From contig DVHW01000163.1 in NCBI GenBank assembly GCA_018711785.1, positions 1-12,353 of the forward strand: 12,353 bases of DNA. Direction: 5' to 3'. The translations under genes and the position numbers were made by a program. Under the pieces are notes generated by a model. The model had not been told where the DNA came from. It saw only the letters and a list, made by a program, of their open reading frames with translations, and did no database searches. Origin of the DNA: Candidatus Galloscillospira excrementavium (GTDB lineage Bacteria; Bacillota; Clostridia; Oscillospirales; Oscillospiraceae). Below are positions 1-8,011 of the stretch, piece by piece (the first letter of the stretch is position 1; each line of letters starts with the position of its first letter).

Positions 1-2433
<2,433 letters not shown>

Positions 2434-2452
2434 GAAGCTGCAAATACCGACC

Positions 2453-2486
2453 AAAGGCACGGCCCTCCTCGGGGCCGTGCCTTTTT
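2453..2486 (+). terminator. Rho-independent terminator of ppdK
   Basis: Arms AGGCACGGCCC (2455-2465) and GGGCCGTGCCT (2472-2482) pair perfectly around a 6-nt loop and run into TTTTT; the flanking A's at 2453-2454 extend the stem. It lies 20 nt after the ppdK stop codon. Confidence 0.93.
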
Positions 2487-2533
2487 CTGCCCTGGGGTTG
2501 CCCGGGTGGAGGACATAAAATCTGCGGTTTTTG

Positions 2534-2562
2534 TTGACCGCTCAATATTTTTGTGGTATCAT
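2534..2562 (+). promoter_or_regulatory. Promoter of the marR-adh-aldh operon, with a candidate operator over the -35
   Basis: TTGACC (2534-2539), a 17-bp spacer and TATCAT (2557-2562) form a good sigma-A-type promoter; transcription should begin near 2569. The -35 box is embedded in the short dyad TTGA-CCGC-TCAA (2534-2545). TTGA/TCAA half-sites are compatible with MarR-family operators, so autorepression here is plausible but inferred. Confidence 0.7.
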
Positions 2563-2587
2563 CTCCCGGGCAAAGGAGGTATGCGCC

Positions 2588-3043
2588 GTGGAGGAGAGCC
2601 GTTTTGCACAGTTTTCCGGCCTGATCGCCAGCGCGGGAAAGTCCATCCAGCGCCTCAAGGCGGGAAAGATGAAGGCCTATGACCTGTCCGGCGCCCACAC
2701 TGCCTGCCTGTGCCGGCTGGCGGACGCCGGACCGGCGGGCCTGACCCAGGGAGAGCTTGCCCGGCGGGAGGGTATGGACCGCTCCCAGATCTCCCGGGTG
2801 CTGGCCGAGCTGCGGGAGCGGGGATATGTGTCGGCGGCCGGCCCGGAGGGCCGGTACAAAAAGCGGTATGCCCTCACCCCGGAGGGGCAGGGCATTACCG
2901 CCGAGATCCAGGCCGCCATCCTGGAGATCAACCGCTTTGTCAGCGACGGCATCCTGCCGGAGGACCTGGCCGTCTTTTACCGCACCCTGCGCACCATCAC
3001 AGAGAACCTGGAGGCCGCTGTGGAGCGCTACCTGACCGAATAA
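2588..3043 (+). CDS. MarR-family transcriptional regulator
   Basis: Predicted 151-aa winged-helix regulator, probably a homodimer. After an N-terminal dimerisation helix come the helix-turn-helix (roughly residues 35-85, with LTQGELARREGMDRSQISRVL followed by LRERGYV) and a basic wing (GRYKKRYALTPEG); the C-terminal helix completes the dimer interface. The start chosen is GTG at 2588, seven bases after AAGGAGG. The longer frame from TTG at 2531 is rejected because it would start inside the promoter. It is the first gene of an operon: its stop lies 7 nt before the first possible Met of the alcohol dehydrogenase. MarR proteins usually repress their own operon and release DNA on binding a small molecule or on oxidation. 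The likely effector here is an aldehyde, alcohol or related electrophile, inferred only from the neighbours. Family assignment is firm; ligand unknown. Confidence 0.9.
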   Translation: MEESRFAQFSGLIASAGKSIQRLKAGKMKAYDLSGAHTACLCRLADAGPAGLTQGELARREGMDRSQISRVLAELRERGYVSAAGPEGRYKKRYALTPEGQGITAEIQAAILEINRFVSDGILPEDLAVFYRTLRTITENLEAAVERYLTE

Positions 3044-3070
3044 ACTACCATGAAGACAGGACTTGATACC

Positions 3071-4288
3071 ATGAGAAATCCCCTGCGCGCCGCTTACTGC
3101 CGCACCTTTCAGACCGTGTTCCGGCTGGCCCTGCCCATCCTGCCCTACCGGGAGCCGGTCCAGCTGGACGGGCTGGAGGCCATCCCGCCCCTGCTGGAGG
3201 GGAAGGGGGTGCGCTCGGTGCTGCTGGTCACCGACCGGTCGGTGCGGGGCCTGGGGCTCACCGCTCCGCTGGAGGGGGCGCTGAAGGACCGCGGCATCGC
3301 CTGCGCGGTGTACGACGGCACGGTACCCAACCCCACCATCCAGAATGTGGAGGAGGCCCGGCAGCGGTATCTAGACGCCGGCGCCCAGGCCATCCTGGCC
3401 GTGGGGGGCGGCTCGGCCATGGACTGCGCCAAGGCCGTGGGGGCCCGCATCGCCCGGCCCCGGAAGCCCGTCCGGAGGATGCGGGGCATCCTGAAGGTGC
3501 TGCGGCCCACCCCCCTGACCATCGCCGTGCCCACCACCGCCGGTACGGGCAGCGAGGCCACCCTGGCCGCCGTCATCACCGACCCGGAGCACAAGTATAA
3601 ATACCCCATCAACGACTTCCCCCTCATCCCCGACTACGCGGTGCTGGACCCGGCCATCACCGTGGGCCTGCCCCCCTTCGTCACCGCCACCACGGGGATG
3701 GACGCCCTGACCCACGCGGTGGAAGCCTACATCGGCCGCTCCACCACCAAGCTGACCCGGGCCATGTCCGAGGAGGCGGCCAGGCTCATCGTGGAATACC
3801 TGCCCCGGGCCTATGCCGACGGGGGCGACCTGGAGGCCCGCCGGGCCATGCTCCGGGCGGCCTACTGCGCCGGGGTGTCCTTCACCCGGTCCTATGTGGG
3901 GTATGTCCACGGGGTGGCCCACTCCCTGGGCGGGCAGTACGGCGTGGCCCACGGGCTGGCCAACGCGGTCATCCTGCCGGTGTTCCTGGAGGAGTACGGC
4001 CCCGCCTGCTGGAAGAAGCTCTCCCGACTGGCCCGGGCCGCCGGGCTGGCTGGGGCGGAGGAGGGCGACGAGGCCGCCGCCAAGGGCTTCATCGCCTGGA
4101 TCCGGGCGGCCAACCGCGCCATGGGCATCCCGGAGACCATCCCGGAGATCCAGGCCGGAGACATCCCCACCATGGCCCGCCACGCCGACCAGGAGAGCAA
4201 TCCCCTCTACCCGGTGCCAAAGTTGATGGATCAGAGAGAACTGGAGAAGATATATCAGAAACTGATGAAAAAGGAGGGGTCCCAGTGA
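3071..4288 (+). CDS. Iron-containing (group III) alcohol dehydrogenase
   Basis: Predicted 405-aa NAD(P)H-dependent oxidoreductase interconverting an alcohol and an aldehyde or ketone in the cytosol. Visible motifs: the nucleotide-binding GGGSAMD (residues 112-118), PTTAGTGSEAT (154-164), and the metal-binding set Asp211 and His215 in GMDALTHAVEAY, His280 in HGVAHSLG and His294 in VAHGLANA. The 14-residue spacing of the last two histidines matches FucO-type enzymes. The ATG at 3071 is preferred over the in-frame ATG at 3050: it has a weak AGGA nine bases upstream, and the resulting N-terminus (MRNPLRAAYCRTFQ) resembles related clostridial proteins, whereas 3050 has no ribosome binding site. 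Its last four bases overlap the aldehyde dehydrogenase start (GTGA), implying translational coupling. Substrate cannot be read from sequence; pairing with a class-3 aldehyde dehydrogenase suggests medium/long-chain or aromatic aldehydes (inference). Confidence 0.92.
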   Translation: MRNPLRAAYCRTFQTVFRLALPILPYREPVQLDGLEAIPPLLEGKGVRSVLLVTDRSVRGLGLTAPLEGALKDRGIACAVYDGTVPNPTIQNVEEARQRYLDAGAQAILAVGGGSAMDCAKAVGARIARPRKPVRRMRGILKVLRPTPLTIAVPTTAGTGSEATLAAVITDPEHKYKYPINDFPLIPDYAVLDPAITVGLPPFVTATTGMDALTHAVEAYIGRSTTKLTRAMSEEAARLIVEYLPRAYADGGDLEARRAMLRAAYCAGVSFTRSYVGYVHGVAHSLGGQYGVAHGLANAVILPVFLEEYGPACWKKLSRLARAAGLAGAEEGDEAAAKGFIAWIRAANRAMGIPETIPEIQAGDIPTMARHADQESNPLYPVPKLMDQRELEKIYQKLMKKEGSQ

Positions 4289-5655
4289 ACATCGAAGCCC
4301 TGGTGGCCGGCCAGCGGGATTATTTCCGGACCGGAGCCACCCTCCCCGTGGCCGCCCGGCGGGCGGCCCTGCGGAAGCTGCGCCAGGCCATCCTGGCCCA
4401 TGAGGGGGACATCCACGCCGCCCTGAAGGCGGACCTGAACAAGTCCCCCACCGAGAGCTATATGTGCGAGGTGGGCATGACCCTGTCCGAGCTGGGGTAT
4501 GTGGAGCGTCACCTGGCCCGCTGGGCCGGAGAGAAGGGCCGCCTGACGCCGATGTCCCAGTTCCCTGCCCGGAGCTTCACTGTGGCCGAGCCCTACGGCG
4601 TGGTCCTCGTCATGTCCCCCTGGAACTACCCCTTCATGCTGACCATGGATCCACTCATCGGGGCCATCGCGGCGGGGAACTGCTGCGTGGTCAAGCCCTC
4701 GGCCTATTCCCCGGCCACCTCGGCGGTGATCCGGACCATCCTCGCCGAGTGCTTCCCCGCCGGATATGTGGCGGCAGTGGAGGGGGGACGGGCGGAGAAC
4801 CAGGCCCTGCTGGATCAAAAGTTCGACTATATCTTCTTCACCGGCGGCGTGGCCGTGGGCCGGGAGGTGATGGCCAAGGCGGCCAAACACCTGACCCCCG
4901 TCACCCTGGAGCTGGGGGGAAAGAGCCCCTGCATCGTGGACGCCACCGCCAGGCTGGACCTGGCCGCCAGGCGGCTGGTGTTCGGCAAGCTGCTCAACTG
5001 CGGCCAGACCTGCGTGGCCCCGGACTACCTGCTCATCGACCGGCGGGTGAAGGAGGAATTCCTCTCCCTGGTGAAGAAGTGGATGGCCGCCATGTACGGC
5101 GCCGATCCCCTGGACAATGAGGGGTATGTGTGCATGGTCAACCAGAAGCACTTTGACCGGGTGATGGGGCTCATCGACCCGGCCAAGGTGGTCTATGGCG
5201 GTAAGGGGGACCCGGCCACCCGGCGCATCCAGCCCACCATCCTGGACCACGTGACGCCGGAGGATGCGGTGATGCAGGAGGAGATCTTCGGCCCGGTGCT
5301 GCCTGTGCTCACCTTTGAAAGGGTAGACGAGGCCGTGGACTTTGTGAACGGCCGGCCCCACCCCCTGGCGGCCTACCTGTTCTCCGAGGACCGGGGGGTG
5401 CAGGCGCGGTTCCTGCGGCAGATGCCCTTCGGCGGCGGCTGCATCAACGACACCATCATCCACCTGGCCACCAGCCGTATGCCCTTCGGCGGCGTAGGGG
5501 AGAGCGGCATGGGCAGCTACCACGGGAGGAACAGCTTTGACACCTTCTCCCACCGCAAGAGCATCGTGAAGAAGGCCACCTGGCTGGATCTGCCCTTCCG
5601 GTATGCGCCCTACACCCAGGCCAAGGACAAGCTGATCCGGATGTTCCTGAAATAG
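4285..5655 (+). CDS. Aldehyde dehydrogenase, class 3 (ALDH3) type
   Basis: Predicted 456-aa NAD(P)-dependent enzyme oxidising aldehydes to carboxylates, cytosolic or peripherally membrane-bound. The catalytic Glu209 lies in VTLELGGKSPCIVD and the nucleophile Cys243 in NCGQTCVAPDY; these positions coincide with the catalytic Glu209/Cys243 of the mammalian class-3 enzyme. Other signatures are SPWNYPF (the oxyanion-site Asn), FTGGVAVGREVM (nucleotide-binding region), EEIFGPVLPV and the C-terminal MPFGGVGESGMGSYHGR. The short length (about 450 rather than about 490 aa) is also typical of ALDH3. It starts with GTG at 4285, overlapping the alcohol dehydrogenase stop, with AAGGAGG at 4270-4276. With the MarR regulator and the Fe-type dehydrogenase it forms a three-gene unit that could move a substrate between alcohol, aldehyde and acid levels. 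Class is firm, substrate unknown. Confidence 0.93.
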   Translation: MNIEALVAGQRDYFRTGATLPVAARRAALRKLRQAILAHEGDIHAALKADLNKSPTESYMCEVGMTLSELGYVERHLARWAGEKGRLTPMSQFPARSFTVAEPYGVVLVMSPWNYPFMLTMDPLIGAIAAGNCCVVKPSAYSPATSAVIRTILAECFPAGYVAAVEGGRAENQALLDQKFDYIFFTGGVAVGREVMAKAAKHLTPVTLELGGKSPCIVDATARLDLAARRLVFGKLLNCGQTCVAPDYLLIDRRVKEEFLSLVKKWMAAMYGADPLDNEGYVCMVNQKHFDRVMGLIDPAKVVYGGKGDPATRRIQPTILDHVTPEDAVMQEEIFGPVLPVLTFERVDEAVDFVNGRPHPLAAYLFSEDRGVQARFLRQMPFGGGCINDTIIHLATSRMPFGGVGESGMGSYHGRNSFDTFSHRKSIVKKATWLDLPFRYAPYTQAKDKLIRMFLK

Positions 5656-5659
5656 GCGC

Positions 5660-5696
5660 AAAAAACCAGGCGCCCGGTATAGACCGGGCGCCTGGT
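5660..5696 (-). terminator. Strong hairpin terminator between convergent genes
   Basis: Perfect 14-bp arms ACCAGGCGCCCGGT (5665-5678) and ACCGGGCGCCTGGT (5683-5696) with an ATAG loop. The T-tract is on the minus strand (six A's on the plus strand, 5660-5665), directly after the stop codon of the minus-strand regulator. It may also stop the aldehyde dehydrogenase operon from the other side, although the plus strand has no good T-run. Confidence 0.9.
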
Positions 5697-5697
5697 G

Positions 5698-5871
5698 TCA
5701 ATCTTCCTGGGACGGCTGCTCCGCCTTCGGCTCCACAGAATCGAGGTATTCCTCCATGACCTTCAGGATCAGGTTGGAAACGCTCCGCCGCTCCCGGGCG
5801 GCCTGTGCCTCGAGGCGATTCTTAAACTCCCAGGTGGTTCTGCAACTGATTTGCGTTTCAGTTTTTGACAT
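5698..5871 (-). CDS. Small ribbon-helix-helix (Arc/CopG-like) DNA-binding protein
   Basis: Predicted 57 aa. A short N-terminal strand (TQISCRTT, about residues 6-13), a first helix (WEFKNRLEAQAARE) and a second helix opening with RSVSNLI and continuing to VMEEYLDS fit the ribbon-helix-helix fold, in which two chains pair their strands and insert them into the DNA major groove; the tail is acidic and probably disordered. The ATG at 5871 is chosen because AAAGGGGG lies seven bases upstream and because the longer in-frame Met near 5916 would lie upstream of the likely transcription start (about 5890). It is divergent from the small Cys-containing gene at 5978, and the shared intergenic region carries repeated ACATTGTAT-like motifs, so it probably regulates itself and that gene. 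RHH proteins of this size are often antitoxins or plasmid/phage repressors; no recognisable toxin is adjacent, so a plain regulator is the safer call. Confidence 0.8.
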   Translation of the reverse strand: MSKTETQISCRTTWEFKNRLEAQAARERRSVSNLILKVMEEYLDSVEPKAEQPSQED

Positions 5872-5896
5872 GGAATCGCCCCCTTTTGTAAAACAT

Positions 5897-5905
5897 TGTA
5901 TAACA
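5897..5905 (-). promoter_or_regulatory. Extended -10 promoter for the RHH gene
   Basis: On the minus strand TGT-TATACA (TATACA at 5902-5897, TG at 5905-5904) is an extended -10 element; no good -35 is seen. It would give a transcript starting near 5890 with a short leader holding the AAAGGGGG ribosome binding site. Confidence 0.5.
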
Positions 5906-5920
5906 TAAGGCGACAAATGG

Positions 5921-5949
5921 TTGACTTACATTGTATGACTTTGTATTAT
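5921..5949 (+). promoter_or_regulatory. Promoter for the small Cys-containing gene
   Basis: TTGACT (5921-5926), a 17-bp spacer and TATTAT (5944-5949), near consensus. Transcription should start close to 5956, just before the AGGAGG at 5965-5970. Confidence 0.75.
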
Positions 5950-5977
5950 GGATATGTATACTTTAGGAGGGGGAATT

Positions 5978-6283
5978 ATGGAACAGACCAAAACTGCGCT
6001 GGACCGGCTCTATGAGACCTGCCGCCGCTTTGACGAGGGCGTGCTGGCCCAGCAGCCGGAGTACCGGGAGATGGTGCTGCGGATGCTGGAGCTGGAGCGG
6101 GAGCTCCGGGAGAAGCTGGGGGAGGAGGAGGACCTCCTGGACCGCTATCTGGAGTGCGCCTCCTGCGACACGGAGTGTGAGCGCCGCCACTACTTTGCCG
6201 AGGGGTTCCGCCTGGGTCACGAGGCGGGGAAGGGGAATATCCACAGCGGCTTGGAGCGCCTGAACAGAACGCCCGGTACATAG
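5978..6283 (+). CDS. Small uncharacterised protein with a C-x2-C-x3-C-x3-H motif (DUF6809-like)
   Basis: Predicted 101 aa, mostly helical and charged. The ATG at 5978 is preceded by AGGAGGGGG at 5965-5973; the upstream in-frame ATG at 5948 overlaps the promoter -10 and is rejected. The first half is a likely amphipathic or coiled-coil helix (PEYREMVLRMLELERELREKL). Next come the Cys60-x2-Cys63-x3-Cys67-x3-His71 cluster and a short YFAEGFRLGHEAG segment. The overall pattern, an N-terminal LYE element, a Glu/Leu-rich helix and a FxxGFRLG end, recalls the small clostridial DUF6809 family; I offer this from memory, not from a search. The four potential ligands could bind Zn or be redox-active, but that is speculative. 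It is divergent from the RHH regulator, and its stop codon lies in the loop of its own terminator. Function unknown; possibly regulated by or working with the RHH protein. Confidence 0.75.
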   Translation: MEQTKTALDRLYETCRRFDEGVLAQQPEYREMVLRMLELERELREKLGEEEDLLDRYLECASCDTECERRHYFAEGFRLGHEAGKGNIHSGLERLNRTPGT

Positions 6284-6297
6284 CTACCGGGCGTTTT
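6268..6297 (+). terminator. Terminator overlapping the end of the small Cys-containing gene
   Basis: Perfect 11-bp arms AACGCCCGGTA (6268-6278) and TACCGGGCGTT (6285-6295), followed by TT. The stop codon TAG (6281-6283) sits in the 6-nt loop, so terminating the message and ending translation happen at the same place. The core CGCCCGGTA...ACCGGGCG is shared with the terminator on the other side of the cassette. Confidence 0.9.
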
Positions 6298-6318
6298 CTG
6301 CGATGGCCTCACGCCGCA

Positions 6319-6339
6319 TCACATAATTGCGTTATGTGA
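6319..6339. promoter_or_regulatory. Perfect dyad, candidate operator upstream of the DUF1836 gene
   Basis: Arms TCACATAA (6319-6326) and TTATGTGA (6332-6339) separated by TTGCG. A related half-site, TATGTGA (6389-6395), directly abuts the -10 box downstream. It has no T-tract and low stem G+C, so it is a protein-binding dyad rather than a terminator. The binding protein is unknown. Confidence 0.55.
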
Positions 6340-6371
6340 CGGAAATCCTATTATTTCAGCGTATCAGCCCC

Positions 6372-6401
6372 TTTACAGGGCGAAAAGCTATGTGATATAA
6401 T
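6372..6401 (+). promoter_or_regulatory. Promoter of the DUF1836 gene
   Basis: TTTACA (6372-6377), an 18-bp spacer and a perfect TATAAT (6396-6401) preceded by TGA (6393-6395), i.e. an extended -10. Predicted transcription start is about 6408. Confidence 0.75.
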
Positions 6402-6420
6402 AGCTCGAATATTTTGAGAT

Positions 6421-6437
6421 GTCATTTTCAAAATGAC
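6421..6437. promoter_or_regulatory. Palindrome between transcription start and ribosome binding site
   Basis: GTCATTTT (6421-6428) and AAAATGAC (6430-6437) are perfect arms around a single C. A one-base loop suits a DNA operator rather than an RNA hairpin. It lies about +14 to +30 from the predicted start and ends one base before AAAGGAGG, a position where a bound repressor would block transcription. Confidence 0.55.
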
Positions 6438-6457
6438 AAAGGAGGAGTGACCCCGGC

Positions 6458-6985
6458 ATGGACGAGATCGCCGAGCTCAAGCAGCGCATGGCCCAGGAGA
6501 GGCCGGTGGAGTGGGAGGCATTCCCCGACCTGGGGCTCTACATGGACCAGATCATCTCCTATATGCCCCGCCAGCTCATCCACTACAACGAGGAGGAAGC
6601 CCTGACCTCCGCCATGGTGAACAACTACATTAAAGACGGTATGCTCCCCCGGGCCGAGGGCAAGCGGTATTCCCGCATCCATCTGGCCTACCTCACCGCC
6701 ATCTGCGCTCTCAAGCAGGTGCTGCCGGTGAAGGACGTCAGCCGCCTGATCCGCCTGGGCATGGAGGGGCAGGAGCCCCGGGAGATCTACGACTACTTCC
6801 GCCAGGAGCTGGACCGGGCCCTGAACGAGACCGCCGGGAGCCTGGACGAGAACGTGGGGGAGGACGACCTGGCCGGCCTGGCGCTGGGCCTGGCCCTGCG
6901 CAGCTACGCCGACAAGCTGGCCTGTCAGCGGGTGCTGGACCTGCTTCAGGAGAAGAAGGGTCCGGCAGAAAAACCGAAGAAATAA
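6458..6985 (+). CDS. DUF1836 domain-containing protein (MerR-like putative regulator)
   Basis: Predicted 175 aa. The segment from about residue 40 to 105 matches the DUF1836 pattern: LTSAMVNNYIKDGMLPRAEGKRYSR followed by HLAYLTAICALKQVLPVKDVSRLI. This resembles the N-terminal winged helix of MerR regulators, in which the NYxKxGxLPP-type turn and basic wing contact DNA. The C-terminal ~70 residues are helical and acidic, with no ligand-binding motif I recognise, and a Lys-rich tail follows. The ATG at 6458 is 12 bases after AAGGAGG, slightly long, but no other in-frame start fits. The gene has its own promoter with two palindromes around it, suggesting self-regulation; degV follows after 47 nt without a terminator, so read-through is likely. 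The regulated genes are unknown. Confidence 0.88.
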   Translation: MDEIAELKQRMAQERPVEWEAFPDLGLYMDQIISYMPRQLIHYNEEEALTSAMVNNYIKDGMLPRAEGKRYSRIHLAYLTAICALKQVLPVKDVSRLIRLGMEGQEPREIYDYFRQELDRALNETAGSLDENVGEDDLAGLALGLALRSYADKLACQRVLDLLQEKKGPAEKPKK

Positions 6986-7004
6986 ATACCATTTGCAGTA
7001 TTTA
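6983..7004. repeat. AT-rich inverted repeat at the DUF1836 stop codon
   Basis: TAAATAC (6983-6989) and GTATTTA (6998-7004) form a perfect 7-bp dyad around CATTTGCA; its left arm contains the TAA stop. It is too weak and lacks a T-tract to be a terminator. It could be an operator or a weak processing stem in front of degV. Confidence 0.4.
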
Positions 7005-7032
7005 CGATAATTATTACTGGAGGGAATCAAAT

Positions 7033-7905
7033 ATGAGCGAGTATGTCATTGTCACCGACTCCTCCTCCGACCTGAGCGAGACCATGGCTCGGGAGATCGG
7101 GGTTGAGGTCCTGCCCATGGCGTTTACCATGGGGGGGAAGACGTATCACAATTATCCGGACAACCGGGAGATGGACCCCAAGGACTTTTACCAGGAGCTG
7201 CGGGAGGGCGGCATGGCCACCACCTCGGCGGTCAATGTCTCCGACTACACCCAGATGGTGGAGCCTATCCTGAAGGAGGGCAAGGACGTGCTGATCCTGG
7301 TGTTCTCCTCCGGGCTGTCCTCCACCTACCAGTCCTCCGTGCTGGCGGTGGAGGAGCTGCGGGAGAAGTATCCGGACCGGAAGATCTTCACCGTGGACAC
7401 CCTGTGCGCCTCCCTGGGCCAGGGCCTGCTGGTGTGGCACGCCGCCCAGCTCCAGAAGGCGGGCAAGAGCATTGAGGAGGTCCGGGACTGGACCGAGGAG
7501 AACAAGCTCCACCTGTGCCACTGGTTCACCGTGGACGACCTCCACTTCCTCAAGCGGGGCGGCCGGGTGTCCGCCGCCACCGCCGTGGTGGGCTCCATGC
7601 TCCAGATCAAGCCGGTGCTCCACGTGGACGATGAGGGCCACCTCATCAACGTGGGCAAGGCCCGGGGCCGCGGAGCCTCCCTCACCGCCCTGGTGGACCA
7701 CATGAAGGAGACCGCCATCGATCCGGCGGAGCAGACGGTGTTCATCAGCCACGGCGACTGCCTGGCCGATGCCGAGAAGGTGGCCGCCGACGTGAAGGCC
7801 CGCCTGGGCTTCAAAGAGGTGGTCATCAACACCATCGGCCCGGTCATCGGCGCCCACTCCGGCCCGGGCACCGTGGCCCTGTTCTTCCTGGGCACCAAGC
7901 GGTAA
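7033..7905 (+). CDS. DegV family protein (fatty-acid-binding, FakB-like)
   Basis: Predicted 290 aa. DegV proteins bind a fatty acid in the cleft between two domains; characterised members (FakB) present it to the kinase FakA, making acyl-phosphate for phospholipid synthesis. Visible signatures: the N-terminal VIVTDSSSDLS, the Thr63-Thr64-Ser65 stretch where the family has its TSQPS-like ligand loop (here TTSAVN), Ser93 in FSSGLSSTY, which corresponds to the carboxylate-binding serine of FakB, and KRGGRVS (174-180) with MLQIKPVL after it. The length is normal. The ATG at 7033 follows GGAGGG by seven bases. No fakA homologue is in the window, so the kinase partner would have to be elsewhere. 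It is probably at least partly co-transcribed with the DUF1836 gene and ends at a strong terminator. Which fatty acid is bound cannot be told. Confidence 0.93.
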   Translation: MSEYVIVTDSSSDLSETMAREIGVEVLPMAFTMGGKTYHNYPDNREMDPKDFYQELREGGMATTSAVNVSDYTQMVEPILKEGKDVLILVFSSGLSSTYQSSVLAVEELREKYPDRKIFTVDTLCASLGQGLLVWHAAQLQKAGKSIEEVRDWTEENKLHLCHWFTVDDLHFLKRGGRVSAATAVVGSMLQIKPVLHVDDEGHLINVGKARGRGASLTALVDHMKETAIDPAEQTVFISHGDCLADAEKVAADVKARLGFKEVVINTIGPVIGAHSGPGTVALFFLGTKR

Positions 7906-7916
7906 AGACGATCTGT

Positions 7917-7945
7917 GAAAAGCGGGGGCAGCGCCCCCGCTTTTC
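7917..7945 (+). terminator. Terminator after degV
   Basis: Perfect 12-bp arms AAAAGCGGGGGC (7918-7929) and GCCCCCGCTTTT (7933-7944) with a 3-nt loop and a built-in T-tract; the outer G-C pair extends the stem. The A-run on the left arm could make it work on both strands. Confidence 0.93.
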
Positions 7946-7947
7946 TC

Positions 7948-7976
7948 TTGCAATCCGGGCCGCTTTTTGAGAGAAT
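7948..7976 (+). promoter_or_regulatory. Promoter for prmA and the phosphoesterase
   Basis: TTGCAA (7948-7953), a 17-bp spacer and GAGAAT (7971-7976), preceded by TGA (7968-7970) as an extended -10. It begins three bases after the degV terminator. Confidence 0.6.
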
Positions 7977-8011
7977 AGGGAAAACAAGACCCACAAAAAG
8001 GAGCGAGGACC

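Larger units (their letters stand above)
5893..5949. repeat. Repeated ACATTGTAT-like motifs between divergent genes (candidate operator)
   Basis: ACATTGTATAAC (5893-5904) and ACATTGTATGAC (5928-5939) are direct repeats differing at one base; ACTTTGTATTAT (5938-5949) is a weaker third copy, starting 10 bp (one helical turn) after the second. Copies overlap the minus-strand -10 and both the spacer and -10 of the plus-strand promoter, as expected for a repressor of both directions. That the RHH protein binds them is inferred. Confidence 0.55.

Noticed and set aside
2531..2587. Longer MarR reading frame starting at TTG 2531
   Set aside because: It begins inside the -35/-10 promoter region and lacks a ribosome binding site; GTG 2588 has AAGGAGG at ideal spacing.
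4255..5661. Long minus-strand open frame (468 codons) opposite the aldehyde dehydrogenase
   Set aside because: His/Gly/Gln-rich shadow of a GC-rich gene; no ribosome binding site or family resemblance, while the plus strand is an intact enzyme.
5698..6283. Classic type II toxin-antitoxin module
   Set aside because: Genes are divergent rather than co-operonic and the 101-aa protein shows no RelE, MazF, PIN or other toxin motif; kept only as a possibility in the cassette finding.
6319..6339. CRP/FNR-type site
   Set aside because: The half-sites are in the reverse order (TCACA...TGTGA) and the spacing does not match the CRP pattern; no such regulator is implied here.
7033..7905. FakA/FakB pair
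   Set aside because: Only the DegV/FakB-like protein is present; no DAK-domain kinase gene lies in the window.
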